NCBI GenBank assembly: GCA_029007845.1
Contig: JAQXIP010000110.1
Coordinates: 25,023-89,022 of the forward strand
DNA: 64,000 bases
Direction of reading: 5' to 3'
DNA from: Clostridiales bacterium
Lineage (GTDB): Bacteria; Bacillota; Clostridia; Lachnospirales; Lachnospiraceae
The notes under the pieces are model-generated. The model did not search any database, had not been told where the DNA came from, and was given only the letters and a program-made list of their open reading frames with translations. This document shows positions 44,450 to 53,486 of the stretch, piece after piece; positions within the stretch are counted from its first letter, which is position 1; each line of letters starts with the position of its first letter. The position numbers were made by a program, and so were the translations under genes.

Positions 44450-45613
44450 TTATGATAAAAATTCAAATTCATCCTCGTCATCCAGATTCGGTAAAGCAGA
44501 AATGGTCTCTGAAAATTTACTCTGGGCATCCAGAGAGGATGGTGTAATTTCTTTCACTTCAACAGAAACGGTTGGTTCCATAACAACCGGCGCAACTTCT
44601 TTCACATCCGTTACATGATATTCTGGAGTCTGGTTAGAAACTTCTGGCTTCTTTTCCTCTTCTATCTTTTTCTCTTCCACTGCAGCCGCCACATAAGAAT
44701 ACGCCGGATCCGGAACTGGAGATGGCTCAGGAACTTGCACCGGATCCGGAACTGGAGACGGCTCAGGAACTTGCGCAGGCTTCGAAACTTGCACAGGCTC
44801 CGGAACTGAAACAGGCTCCGGAACTTGCACAGGCTCCGAAACGGAAACAGGCTCCGGCTCTGGTACGGCTGTTACCGTTTGGGCAGGCTCTGGCTCCGGT
44901 GCTGGTTGAACCGTGATTTCCGGTACTTTCTCCTTCTCTTCTTCCCGTTTTGCCATCTCATAATAGATAGAAGTAGGCGTTGTATCTGGCTGGGAAGAAT
45001 TTATTTTTTCAAAAACCTTGGTTTCCGCAGATAATGTCTCCACCTTATTGTAGGTCTCTAATGCTTCTTCTGAAGTTTTTTCTACCGATTTCTGAAAATA
45101 ACCGTAATCGTCATCCGAATCAGCAATCAGATCCGATTCCGGTTCATCCAGATCAAAAGAAGACACTTTAATCTGATAACCTTCACTTTCTAATAATTCC
45201 AGCTGGGACGCAGCGAGCTGTTTATACTGAGTCCGGTATTTATCGTATTGCTGAACCAGATTACGAATCTGATCCTGAATACGGTTGCACTCCACCTTTG
45301 CATCATGAAGGATAATCTGCGCCCTGCCTTTTGCATCCTTTTCAATCATGGCTGCTTTCTTCTTTGCGGCATCCGTCATATCAGAGGAAGTCTGCTCTGC
45401 AAGAACCAGTGCTTTCTGTAATGTTTTTTCCATTCCTTTATAATGCTGAATTGCCTCATTTAGGTTCTCAATCTTGTCCTTCAATTCCAGATTTTCTTTG
45501 TAAAGTTCTTCATAGTTGCGGTAAACACTCTCTAAAAACTGGTCAGTCTCTTTTTTATTATATCCAATTCCTGATTTCAGAGTCGTTCCTTGTAATTCAA
45601 TAGGTGTCAGCAT
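44450..45613 (-). CDS. divIVA: DivIVA domain protein with proline-rich repeat tail
   Basis: A 387-residue protein. The N-terminal DivIVA domain (about 1-60) has LTPIELQGTTLKSGIGYNKKETDQFL for membrane-curvature binding. A coiled coil runs to about residue 150, followed by an acidic linker. A repetitive Pro-Glu-Val tract (PVSVPEPVQV, PEPSPVPDPVQV) covers about residues 235-305, and the tail is again acidic. DivIVA marks septa and poles and recruits division or sporulation factors. It is much longer than the 164-residue Bacillus protein because of the repeats. AGGAGG precedes the ATG. Confidence 0.92.
   Translation of the reverse strand: MLTPIELQGTTLKSGIGYNKKETDQFLESVYRNYEELYKENLELKDKIENLNEAIQHYKGMEKTLQKALVLAEQTSSDMTDAAKKKAAMIEKDAKGRAQIILHDAKVECNRIQDQIRNLVQQYDKYRTQYKQLAASQLELLESEGYQIKVSSFDLDEPESDLIADSDDDYGYFQKSVEKTSEEALETYNKVETLSAETKVFEKINSSQPDTTPTSIYYEMAKREEEKEKVPEITVQPAPEPEPAQTVTAVPEPEPVSVSEPVQVPEPVSVPEPVQVSKPAQVPEPSPVPDPVQVPEPSPVPDPAYSYVAAAVEEKKIEEEKKPEVSNQTPEYHVTDVKEVAPVVMEPTVSVEVKEITPSSLDAQSKFSETISALPNLDDEDEFEFLS
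44704..44857 (-). repeat. Tandem repeat tract in divIVA (18-bp unit)
   Basis: Two adjacent 36-bp copies (44704-44739 and 44740-44775, one or two differences) are followed by 18-bp units starting at 44776, 44794, 44812 and 44830, and a partial unit at 44848. All keep the reading frame (6 or 12 codons per unit), giving Pro-Glu-Val-rich peptide repeats. Confidence 0.85.
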
Positions 45614-45758
45614 ATCAAATCCTCCTGATCGTTTTTTTGATTACTATAATGCACAAACCAGCGAAAAAACAGAATGCTTCAACAATCAACAATCCAGCCG
45701 CCAAGAAACACAGCACGATACGTTGAACGGAAGCACCCTAAAAATTCTTTTCTTTTGC

Positions 45759-46352
45759 TTATAAATCCTTGTCCAGCTTTGGAATATTAATTCCTTCATC
45801 CGAAACCAGATCCATGTCTTCACCAGAGATATCAATATTTTCCGGTGAGAAAATAAAAATATACCGGGAAATCTGTCGTAATTTTCCAGAAATCGAATAA
45901 ACAGCACCAGAGATAAAGTCCATGATCCGCTGTGCATCATCTGCATCAAATCCCTCAAGATTCACAATGACGGCTCTGCCAGTTAACAGCATGTCGCATA
46001 TATCCTGGGAATCTTCAAAGGAAGTAGGCTTCATAATACAAACTTCAAGCCCTTTCACAGTTGTACGGATTGGTACAATTTTATTATTTGGAGTACGTTC
46101 AAACCGTGTCGTTCTTCTTGACGCAGCAGCTTCTGCCTGTGCAGCGCTTTCTTCCCGGGCCTGCTGTTTTGTTGCTTTTGCAGCCTGTCTTTTTGCAGCA
46201 CGTTCTTCCCGTTTTGCCTGCTCCACTTCCCTGCTGCGCTCCCGCTCCAGACGCTCTAATTCTTCTTCCTCATCATCATATTCATCATAATCATCATCTG
46301 TATCATCATTTAGGCTTAAATATCCTAAAACCGTTTTAAAAAAATCTCCCAT
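45759..46352 (-). CDS. sepF: Cell division protein SepF
   Basis: About 197 residues. The N-terminal amphipathic segment MGDFFKTVLGYLSL binds membrane. A long acidic and then Arg/Ala/Glu-rich coil follows, and then the SepF core (VCIMKPTSFEDSQDICDML, AVIVNLEGFDADDAQRIMDFISG). SepF bundles FtsZ and ties it to the membrane. The ATG two codons upstream (46358) is an equally possible start. AGGAG precedes both. The 145-base gap to divIVA lacks the ylmG and ylmH genes usually found there in Bacillus. Confidence 0.92.
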   Translation of the reverse strand: MGDFFKTVLGYLSLNDDTDDDYDEYDDEEEELERLERERSREVEQAKREERAAKRQAAKATKQQAREESAAQAEAAASRRTTRFERTPNNKIVPIRTTVKGLEVCIMKPTSFEDSQDICDMLLTGRAVIVNLEGFDADDAQRIMDFISGAVYSISGKLRQISRYIFIFSPENIDISGEDMDLVSDEGINIPKLDKDL

Positions 46353-46365
46353 ATACATCAGTCTC

Positions 46366-47067
46366 CTATATGTTTGTTTTTGTGTAATTTCTTTCGCCAA
46401 AAATACCGGTGCCAACTCTTACAAAAGTAGCGCCCTCTTCCACTGCTACCATATAATCACCGGTCATTCCCATCGAAAGCTCATTCATATATACATTATC
46501 AATGTTTTTGCCAGCGATGTCAACCGATAATTGTTTTAATTTTTTAAAAAATATGCGATTTTCTTCCGGATTCTCTACAAAAGGCGCGATTGTCATCAAA
46601 CCTTTGATCTGTACATGGGGTAGATGGCTGATCTGTTCCACCGCCTCCATTACTTCTTCTTCCAAAAAGCCAAATTTACTTTCCTCTCTGGCAACATTAA
46701 CCTCCAAAAGAATCGGACAGATGATATCCGCCTTTGCAGCATCCTGTTCAATCTGGTTCGCAAGCCGGATCGAATCAACCGAATGAATAAGTGCCGCCTT
46801 ATCAACAATATATTTTACCTTATTTCGCTGTAAATGTCCAATCTGATGCCACTTGATATCTTTTGGAAGTATTTCTTCTTTCGAAACCAGTTCCTGAACT
46901 TTATTTTCTCCAAAATCCCGAATCCCACAGGCATAGGCTTCTTCCACCATAGAGGCCGGTTTTGTCTTACTGACGGCAATCAATGTTACCTCTTTTCTGT
47001 CACGTCCCGCTTTTTTACAGGCTGTTTGAATGTTTTCTTCCACTATTTTTAGCTGTTCTTCTATCAT
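46366..47067 (-). CDS. yggS: YggS/PLPBP family pyridoxal phosphate homeostasis protein
   Basis: A 233-residue single-domain PLP-binding barrel (YlmE in Bacillus). The PLP lysine is in LIAVSKTKPASMVEEA. Other marks are GENKVQELVSK, WHQIGHLQRNKVKYI and ELSMGMTGDYMVAVEEGATFVRVGTGIFG. It balances B6 vitamers and has no known enzymatic activity. It lies 14 bases upstream of sepF, the usual ylmE-sepF order. Confidence 0.95.
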   Translation of the reverse strand: MIEEQLKIVEENIQTACKKAGRDRKEVTLIAVSKTKPASMVEEAYACGIRDFGENKVQELVSKEEILPKDIKWHQIGHLQRNKVKYIVDKAALIHSVDSIRLANQIEQDAAKADIICPILLEVNVAREESKFGFLEEEVMEAVEQISHLPHVQIKGLMTIAPFVENPEENRIFFKKLKQLSVDIAGKNIDNVYMNELSMGMTGDYMVAVEEGATFVRVGTGIFGERNYTKTNI

Positions 47068-47078
47068 AAAATCACTCC

Positions 47079-48518
47079 TTATTGAATTGTTTCCAGATTG
47101 GATGCAGCGGAAGCATCCAGCAATATATGGTCATAATTGGATAAACCATAATCGGTATCACATTTTACAATCGTATACTCTTCATTCTCATAGACCGGCT
47201 CAATCCGTTGAAAAATACTGTAACCTTTATTAATGTTGTATACTCCCGTAAGTTTTCCAGTGTCTCCAAGCATTAAAGTATCTTTCGTAGTTGGATTCAC
47301 AATCATATCACCGGTTTCCAGCTGATCGGACAAAATATATGCCGTTTTCTCATCCTTATAATAAATCTCCGGACTAATGTCCGAATAAGAATTCTCTCCA
47401 TTTTTCTTCTTGCTGAGAACCGTTATCACTTCTGATGAGCCGGTTGCACCGAATGACAGATAGTCGACCGGAATTGTGAAAAAGGTTTCTTCCGTAATCG
47501 CCGTATTCGGTATCTTCAATCCGGATGCAGAATTTAAGCAAAGCTCCACATCAATATAACGGTCATTAATAAAATGAATCAGATATTTATTCAAGGACAG
47601 CGTTGCAAAATATCCGCCTTGTTTGGTAAAAAGATCAAAATCACAGACCGTAGAAATATCGTCCTTTATAAAACGAATGGAAACCTGTCCGGTCGTGTAA
47701 CCGTTTTCCTTTTGTGTCTGCTGTTTTTCTTTTAACTTCTGATACTGTTCTTTATCGAGATTCAGTACCAGTGACCATGCATCACTCGTAATTAGCTTAT
47801 AGACGGAAGTCTGGGCATCAATACTCCCATTCTGGCGTAATTGCGTTTTGGCAGCTTCTTTTTTAAACTGATCCGGTCCTACCTGGCTTACCGTAATTCC
47901 TTCCAGTCCATCAACGGTATAAGAGATAATACCACTGTCCTGCGTTTTGACAACAGACAAAGCATCTTTTACCATGCTGGATTGCTTCATCATTTTACGA
48001 AGCTGCTGTGCCCGGTTATTATCACTTAGTTCCATAACCTTATTTTCCATTGTATATTGAAAGTCAGCCACACTGGAAAAGGAGCTATCCTGATACGTAT
48101 TTTTAAACGAGAAAATCTCTGACCGGATATCTGCATAATTGTCTGAGGTAAAGGTAATTTCATTTTCTGAATTGGTCAACTCATTATAAACCGAACCTTT
48201 CGCATCCAATGTGTATACCATCTGATTTTTCCCAACGCAGTCTCCATCGCTGACATAATAATTAATATATCCCTCGTCACTGCTTTTATAAACCGTTTCA
48301 TCCCGGATAATCAGCCCACGGCAAATATTGTCATCCGCAATGCTCTGGTAATTCACTTCGTATATTGAAACATGTTTTTTGCCCAGATAGGATAAAAAGA
48401 CAAAAACAATATAGATAAAAAGAATGAGAAATAGGAAATAGGTAATATTAAACCGAAAACGGTCTTTTAATGGAATGACACGATTTTCTCTTCTTCTCCG
48501 CAGACTGTCCTGTGACAT
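47079..48518 (-). CDS. HlyD-like membrane-fusion/adaptor protein, unknown role
   Basis: About 479 residues. A short basic N-terminus is followed by one transmembrane helix (about 23-44) and a long outer region. SIADDNICRGLIIRDETVYKS and then GYINYYVSDGDCVGKNQMV resemble the split lipoyl/barrel-sandwich halves of HlyD adaptors, with a coiled part between them. The C-terminal segment GDMIVNPTTKDTLMLGDTGKL is also adaptor-like. No ABC or RND partner is near. Instead it heads the yggS-sepF-divIVA transcript, suggesting an envelope role linked to division. The ATG at 48518 is preferred on AAGGAG spacing, with another ATG 6 bases upstream. Confidence 0.7.
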   Translation of the reverse strand: MSQDSLRRRRENRVIPLKDRFRFNITYFLFLILFIYIVFVFLSYLGKKHVSIYEVNYQSIADDNICRGLIIRDETVYKSSDEGYINYYVSDGDCVGKNQMVYTLDAKGSVYNELTNSENEITFTSDNYADIRSEIFSFKNTYQDSSFSSVADFQYTMENKVMELSDNNRAQQLRKMMKQSSMVKDALSVVKTQDSGIISYTVDGLEGITVSQVGPDQFKKEAAKTQLRQNGSIDAQTSVYKLITSDAWSLVLNLDKEQYQKLKEKQQTQKENGYTTGQVSIRFIKDDISTVCDFDLFTKQGGYFATLSLNKYLIHFINDRYIDVELCLNSASGLKIPNTAITEETFFTIPVDYLSFGATGSSEVITVLSKKKNGENSYSDISPEIYYKDEKTAYILSDQLETGDMIVNPTTKDTLMLGDTGKLTGVYNINKGYSIFQRIEPVYENEEYTIVKCDTDYGLSNYDHILLDASAASNLETIQ

Positions 48519-48566
48519 GCACATAAACTCCTTCCATCAATCAGTGCCCAAAGCAGGCTAACATCT

Positions 48567-48595
48567 ATTATAGCTTTTCTTTTGCCGCTTGGAAA
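48567..48595 (-). promoter_or_regulatory. Promoter of the adaptor-yggS-sepF-divIVA block
   Basis: On the minus strand, TTTCCA (48595-48590), 17 bases, TATAAT (48572-48567), about 50 bases before the adaptor start. Confidence 0.6.
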
Positions 48596-48702
48596 CCCTT
48601 TCCTAATTATTTTTCAAATTAATTAATGAATAAAAAAAGAAAATCTGTTCATAATATTGTCATAACCGGTTGAAACCAGTTTCACAGGAAGGAGGCAGCA
48701 AT

Positions 48703-48903
48703 TTGAAAACACTTGATTATATTGCATTGATTTTGGTCATCATAGGTGCGATTAACTGGGGATTAATTGGATTCTTCCAATTTGATCTGGTCCGCATGAT
48801 TTTTGGCAACATGTCACTGTTATCCAGAATTGTATATGCTCTGGTAGGCATCAGCGGTTTATATGCCCTTAGCTACTGCGGACGGATTGGAAACAATGCT
48901 TAA
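48703..48903 (+). CDS. DUF378 small membrane protein
   Basis: A 66-residue protein with two transmembrane helices. The family signature LDYIALILVIIGAINWGLIG is followed by FDLV and the second helix RIVYALVGISGLYALSY. DUF378 proteins are common in bacteria and have no known function. It starts at a TTG 7 bases after AAGGAGG. The longer in-frame ATG lacks a site. It is an isolated plus-strand gene between two minus-strand blocks and has its own terminator. Confidence 0.85.
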   Translation: MKTLDYIALILVIIGAINWGLIGFFQFDLVRMIFGNMSLLSRIVYALVGISGLYALSYCGRIGNNA

Positions 48904-48923
48904 AATATTTACAAATGGTGCAG

Positions 48924-48958
48924 AAAGGGGCTGTTCAAATACAGCCCCTTTGTCTTTT
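48924..48958 (+). terminator. Terminator after the DUF378 gene
   Basis: AAAGGGGCTGT and ACAGCCCCTTT pair perfectly around a TCAAAT loop, followed by GTCTTTTAT. Confidence 0.85.
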
Positions 48959-49042
48959 ATTAACGTGAATAAACCATTTTCCTGTATTGGGAAGGCGACT
49001 GCTCTTCCGATACTGAAATAATGTCAACATAAAAGCCTCCGG

Positions 49043-50041
49043 TTATGATGATTGATTAATATAGTTTAATAAAGTTGACATCTGTGAAAACAAATCATCT
49101 CCGTTCTGAGCCTGAAACACGAAGGCTAAATAAGGAGTTCCATCGTCTGCTTTTGCATAAATGGCAAGACAGCTGCCTGCTGCATCCGTAGTTCCGGTCT
49201 TTCCTCCGATCACTGTAACTCCATCGGGCATCTTCTCTGTTCCTTTCAGATAACGGTTTGTTGTCTCAAAAGTCTGGGACTTTTCAGAACCGTCAGCTGC
49301 ATAATACTTACACTCATATTGAGGCTGTGAAATAATCTGAACAAATTCCTCATATTGAAGTAATTGATGAAATACCAGATAAATATCATAGGCAGTCGTA
49401 TAATGCTCTTCATCATGCAGTCCATGAGGATTGACAAAATGAGAACCGGTCGCACCAAGCTGTTTCATTTCGGTATTCATCAGATCAGCAAACTTCTCAA
49501 CACTTCCCCCCACATGCTCCGCAATTGCAATTCCTGCATCATTTCCGGAATAGACAAGGAAAGAACCAAGAAGATCTCGCAGTGTAATCGTTTCCCCTTC
49601 TAAAAAGCCGCATTTTTTTGCTCCGGATTCAGTAATATTGGCCGCCTCATGGCTGATTGTCACGGTATCATCCAGATTTCCATATTTTAATGCAACATAG
49701 GCCGTAACAAGTTTTGTAATACTGGCTGGATAGATCCGCTTATATACTTCATTTGCATATACAACCTGGTTAGCGGATTCATTAACCAAAAACTCCGACG
49801 AAGCAGTCAGAGAAGCATCGTTATCATTCTCCCGGCTTACCGGTATCACACACAGATTCTCAGAAAATAAAGGCAGACGCTTTATGGAATCATCCATCGA
49901 AGAATCTGAAGTGATCGTATCCATGGAATCTTTATAACAAAATAATTCTTCCTGTTTTACACCACCACATCCGCTTAAACATAACATAAGACAAAGAAAA
50001 CCTGCTGTGATGGAATAAACTGTATTGTGTTTCCTTCTCAT
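49043..50041 (-). CDS. D-alanyl-D-alanine carboxypeptidase lipoprotein (S11 family)
   Basis: A 332-residue protein with a lipoprotein signal (LCLSGCGG). The serine DD-peptidase motifs are SITK in [11 protein letters not shown] (near 107), SGN in [12 protein letters not shown], and KTG in [14 protein letters not shown] (near 275). It trims pentapeptides of peptidoglycan on the outer membrane face. Anchoring by lipid rather than a C-terminal helix differs from classical PBP5. It overlaps mgsA by four bases and closes the mre-min-rodA block. Confidence 0.92.
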   Translation of the reverse strand: MRRKHNTVYSITAGFLCLMLCLSGCGGVKQEELFCYKDSMDTITSDSSMDDSIKRLPLFSENLCVIPVSRENDNDASLTASSEFLVNESANQVVYANEVYKRIYPASITKLVTAYVALKYGNLDDTVTISHEAANITESGAKKCGFLEGETITLRDLLGSFLVYSGNDAGIAIAEHVGGSVEKFADLMNTEMKQLGATGSHFVNPHGLHDEEHYTTAYDIYLVFHQLLQYEEFVQIISQPQYECKYYAADGSEKSQTFETTNRYLKGTEKMPDGVTVIGGKTGTTDAAGSCLAIYAKADDGTPYLAFVFQAQNGDDLFSQMSTLLNYINQSS

Positions 50042-50436
50042 GATTTTAAAATCTCTCTCCAGTCCAAATCTCCCCGATCCAATGCTTTTATTAAAAGCTC
50101 GGCAGTTGCAACATTAGTAGCCAGTGGAATGTTATGGATATCACATAACTTTACTACATTGTTTACATCCGGCTCATGGGATTTGGGAGTTAACGGATCT
50201 CTCAGAAAAATAACGAGATCAATATCATTATGTTCAATCTGGGCACCTAACTGCTGTTCGCCGCCCAAATGACCTGCAAGATATTTGTGTACATTCAGGT
50301 TGGTCACTTCTTCAATCAGCCGTCCTGTTGTTCCAGTGGCATAAATTTCGTTTTTGCTTAAAATTCCCCGGTATGCGATACAGAAATTCTGCATCAGTTT
50401 CTTTTTTGAATCATGTGCAATCATCCCAATATTCAT
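50038..50436 (-). CDS. mgsA: Methylglyoxal synthase
   Basis: A 132-residue enzyme converting dihydroxyacetone phosphate to methylglyoxal. Family marks are [37 protein letters not shown] and the catalytic Asp in [17 protein letters not shown]. It is the same length as other bacterial MgsA proteins. It is wedged between rodA and the DD-carboxypeptidase gene, with an ATGA overlap to the latter. Confidence 0.96.
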   Translation of the reverse strand: MNIGMIAHDSKKKLMQNFCIAYRGILSKNEIYATGTTGRLIEEVTNLNVHKYLAGHLGGEQQLGAQIEHNDIDLVIFLRDPLTPKSHEPDVNNVVKLCDIHNIPLATNVATAELLIKALDRGDLDWREILKS

Positions 50437-50441
50437 TACTT

Positions 50442-51617
50442 TTATATGCCCCTTTCTTCCAAATCCTTTATTTCAAATGTATTTCGGACATTTGTTTTTG
50501 TCTGTAACCCAATATTTAATACAATCCCAATCCCGATGGAGCATCCAAGTAAAGAAGTCAGTCCTCTGCTTAAAAACGGAAGCGGTAATCCAGTGTTTGG
50601 CAGAATCCGGCAGGCAACGCCAATATTTGCAAACACCTGGAACATAAACATCGATGCAATTCCAATGGCAATCATTTTTCCAAGATAATCTCTGGCTTTA
50701 CAGGCAGTAGACCAGCATTTAAAAATGACAAGAGCCAAAAGGCAGATAATCAGGCTGCTTCCGACAAAACCAAGTTCTTCCCCAATTACAGAAAAGATAA
50801 AATCACTTTCCCGGACATCTACATAAAAATAACTTCTCACCGTAGATGTGGCATCTGACAATGCTTTCCCAATCAACTGGCCGGATGCAATCGACTGCAC
50901 CGAATGATTCTGCTGGAACATGGTGGAATTTGCCACATCTTCCGGGTGCAGAAAGCCAAATATACGATTATACTGATATGGTTTTAATAGTTTTTGATAT
51001 GGCTGCTGACAGTACCATATCACTCCAATCAAGGTCGGTATGATACAGATTACCACGGGAGCCAGAATCTTATAAGACATTCCGGAGGCAAATACCATCA
51101 TTACAAATATGAAAACCATTACCAGGCTGGAAGACAGATCCGGCTGCAGCATAATCAGGATGGTCAGGCCAATGGTAATCAGGCCGGCAAGAACCAATGT
51201 TTTAAATCGGTCCAGCTGTTCATAGTACTTTGTAAAGAATACCGCAAGCGCTAAGATTAAAAACAGCTTACATACTTCACTTGGCTGGAAATTAATCCCC
51301 AGCTTCAGCCAGCGGTAACAGCTGGTTCCCAGATCTGTTCCAAGTGGAGAAAACTTTGTCAGAAAAAGTAAAATAAGGCCCAAAATATAATATAATAATA
51401 CAAACTGGCAGATAAAATGGTAATCAATTAATGATACCACAACCGCAATAACGATACCAAACACCATACTGGTTAACTGGCCTCTAAAATAGCTTGCCTT
51501 CAAATCAGAATCGGCAGCCCATTTTACCAGATAACAGCTGATAAACATTAGTATTGTTACAATCCCGATCAGGGAAACATTATATTTTTTCCAGTCATAT
51601 TGCCGAAAATTAAACAT
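50442..51617 (-). CDS. rodA: RodA/FtsW-family SEDS glycosyltransferase
   Basis: A 391-residue SEDS protein with about ten transmembrane helices. Typical segments are [34 protein letters not shown], and [22 protein letters not shown] proteins polymerise lipid II into glycan strands with a partner class B PBP, here most likely the mrdA product. Location in the mre/min cluster favours RodA over FtsW or SpoVE. Confidence 0.94.
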   Translation of the reverse strand: MFNFRQYDWKKYNVSLIGIVTILMFISCYLVKWAADSDLKASYFRGQLTSMVFGIVIAVVVSLIDYHFICQFVLLYYILGLILLFLTKFSPLGTDLGTSCYRWLKLGINFQPSEVCKLFLILALAVFFTKYYEQLDRFKTLVLAGLITIGLTILIMLQPDLSSSLVMVFIFVMMVFASGMSYKILAPVVICIIPTLIGVIWYCQQPYQKLLKPYQYNRIFGFLHPEDVANSTMFQQNHSVQSIASGQLIGKALSDATSTVRSYFYVDVRESDFIFSVIGEELGFVGSSLIICLLALVIFKCWSTACKARDYLGKMIAIGIASMFMFQVFANIGVACRILPNTGLPLPFLSRGLTSLLGCSIGIGIVLNIGLQTKTNVRNTFEIKDLEERGI

Positions 51618-51629
51618 GGATCATCATCC

Positions 51630-51905
51630 TTATTTATTCGTGCCTTTCATTTCTTTAATTGGGATATTGGCAAATAAAGCTGGTACACTGCCATTTGTTC
51701 CCTCTGATTCTGTTTGGGAGATCTTAATATCTAAACCATCCATATCAATCTCCACATATTTTGAAAGCACGTTAATTATATCATTTTTAATCTGTTCCAT
51801 CACATCAGGGGTACAGTTTGCACGATCCGAAACAAGTACAAGCTTCAACCGGTCCTTTGCAACACTTCCTGAAGTCTTTTTTCGAAAGAAATCAGTTAAA
51901 CTCAT
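51630..51905 (-). CDS. minE: Cell division topological specificity factor MinE
   Basis: A 91-residue protein with KDRLKLVLVSDRANCTPDVMEQIKND, the anti-MinCD region and dimer core of MinE. A C-terminal beta strand pattern (VEIDMDGLDIKIS) follows. MinE stimulates the MinD ATPase and drives pole-to-pole oscillation. AAGGAGG precedes the ATG, 12 bases after minD. Confidence 0.95.
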   Translation of the reverse strand: MSLTDFFRKKTSGSVAKDRLKLVLVSDRANCTPDVMEQIKNDIINVLSKYVEIDMDGLDIKISQTESEGTNGSVPALFANIPIKEMKGTNK

Positions 51906-51917
51906 GGCTTATCCTCC

Positions 51918-52709
51918 TTAGTTCTTTTTAAAAAGGCCAGAAATCTTGGAAAAGATATTATTCTTTCCATTCAGGTCAAGTAATGGTACCTCTTCTCCTA
52001 TGAGACGACGACAGATATTCATATATGCCTGTCCCGCCATGGAATCATTGCCAACTAATGGCTCACCCTGGTTCGTTGCCACAACGATGCTTTCATCATC
52101 TGGAACAACACCAATTAAATCAATTGCAAGAATCTCTACCACATCATCGGCAGACATCATATCTCCCCGCTTAACCATATCCGTACGGAGACGGTTAACA
52201 ATCAGATGGATATTCTTCATCTCGTTTGCTTCAAGAAGACCAATAATCCGGTCAGCATCACGAACAGCGGATACTTCCGGTGTCGTAACAACCAGTGCAC
52301 TGTCTGCTCCTGCAATCGCATTTTTAAATCCCTGTTCAATTCCTGCCGGGCAGTCCATAAGAATATAGTCAAACTCTTCTTTTAACTCCTCTGCCAGTTT
52401 TTTCATCTGTTCCGGTGAAACGGAATCTTTGTCTCTTGTCTGGGCAGATGGAAGAAGATACAGGTTCGGATAACGTTTGTCTTTAATCAGAGCCTGTTTA
52501 ATACGGCAGTTTCCTTCCACTACATCCACCAGATTATATACAATCCGGTTCTCCAGTCCCATAACAACATCCAGATTACGAAGACCGATATCGGTATCAA
52601 TTAAAACAACTTTCTTATTTAACTTTGCCAGTCCGGTTCCTACATTAGCGGTAGTCGTCGTTTTACCGACGCCGCCCTTTCCGGATGTAATTACAATTAC
52701 TTCACCCAT
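51918..52709 (-). CDS. minD: Septum site-determining ATPase MinD
   Basis: A 263-residue ParA/MinD ATPase with the deviant Walker A SGKGGVGKTTTTAN at the N-terminus, VLIDTDIGLRNLDVVMG, and DCPAGIEQGFKNA. The C-terminal amphipathic membrane-targeting helix is visible as NIFSKISGLFKKN. MinD recruits MinC to the membrane away from midcell. The ATG at 52709 lies 8 bases after GGAGG. The TTG start 15 bases upstream overlaps the ribosome site. Confidence 0.97.
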   Translation of the reverse strand: MGEVIVITSGKGGVGKTTTTANVGTGLAKLNKKVVLIDTDIGLRNLDVVMGLENRIVYNLVDVVEGNCRIKQALIKDKRYPNLYLLPSAQTRDKDSVSPEQMKKLAEELKEEFDYILMDCPAGIEQGFKNAIAGADSALVVTTPEVSAVRDADRIIGLLEANEMKNIHLIVNRLRTDMVKRGDMMSADDVVEILAIDLIGVVPDDESIVVATNQGEPLVGNDSMAGQAYMNICRRLIGEEVPLLDLNGKNNIFSKISGLFKKN

Positions 52710-52784
52710 GGGTTTTTCCTCCAATTTCTTATTCTCTATATGTAAGGCCGTAAATTACGGCACAGACAAACATAAAAAGGTTCC

Positions 52785-53456
52785 TTAAATCTGGATATCG
52801 TTAATGGACTCCCGGTCCAAAGGCTCTATATAGATATTTCCCTGATCAATATAAGCAATCTTTGGTATCACAGCCTTGGATTTTTTCTTTTTCGGTTCGT
52901 CCGGACACCGGGCAATAATATCCGCGATCCGGATCTGAATCGGTTCCATATCCAGTGCCACTACAAAGGAATTTGGATTTCCGGATGCTCCGGCAAATGC
53001 ATTTCCTTTCAATGAACCAAGGATTACAATGTTTCCCTTGGAGACTACTTTTGCTCCTTCTTTTACATCACCAAGAATTACTACACTTGATTCAAATTCA
53101 AGGCATACTCCGCTGCGCAGACTTCCTTTATAAAACATTCCGGTATTGTTTTCCAGTTCCATCAGATGTTCATTTAACGATTTTTCAAATTTTGCTTCCA
53201 GTTTCTCATCCCGCTCAACGATACAGGCAATATGAACCTGGGAATGCTCTTCGATAATCTGGATGATCTCCTGCTGTTCATTGGTATTCAGTTCCCGGCC
53301 TTCAAAGGTAAGTGCCAGCACCGCTTCTCCAAGGAAACGGGCTGTTTCATCAAATTTTTTTGCAACTTCCTGCTTTAGTTCTTCATAATCAGTGTTTTTA
53401 TCAAGAACCAGTATCAGACCTGATTTTGTTCCTTTTATCATGACTGAATGATTCAT
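52785..53456 (-). CDS. minC: Septum site-determining protein MinC
   Basis: A 223-residue FtsZ inhibitor. The N-terminal domain (about 1-90) binds FtsZ. The C-terminal beta-helix (SLRSGVCLEFESSVVILGDVKEGAKVVSKGNIVILGSLKG) binds MinD and FtsZ. AGGAGG lies just before the ATG. With minD and minE the complete Min system is present, which means this species combines MinE with DivIVA, as some Clostridia do. Confidence 0.95.
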   Translation of the reverse strand: MNHSVMIKGTKSGLILVLDKNTDYEELKQEVAKKFDETARFLGEAVLALTFEGRELNTNEQQEIIQIIEEHSQVHIACIVERDEKLEAKFEKSLNEHLMELENNTGMFYKGSLRSGVCLEFESSVVILGDVKEGAKVVSKGNIVILGSLKGNAFAGASGNPNSFVVALDMEPIQIRIADIIARCPDEPKKKKSKAVIPKIAYIDQGNIYIEPLDRESINDIQI

Positions 53457-53486
53457 GGTTGCCTCCTTAAACTCTTGTATACAAAA

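Noticed and set aside
44704..44857. Regular short repeats considered as a CRISPR array
   Set aside because: Units are contiguous without unique spacers and keep the divIVA reading frame.
44615..45034. Plus-strand open frames opposite the divIVA repeats, rich in Arg/Leu/Asn
   Set aside because: They are shadows of the periodic repeat tract, have no ribosome sites, and resemble no protein.
45615..45716. Minus-strand 33-codon hydrophobic frame between sepF and divIVA, at the place where ylmG would be expected
   Set aside because: No ribosome site, GTG start only, far too short for YlmG, and its end overlaps the divIVA ribosome site. Treated as chance.
48984..49013. Short hairpin downstream of the DD-carboxypeptidase gene
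   Set aside because: The stem is interrupted and no T run follows on the minus strand, so it was not called a terminator.
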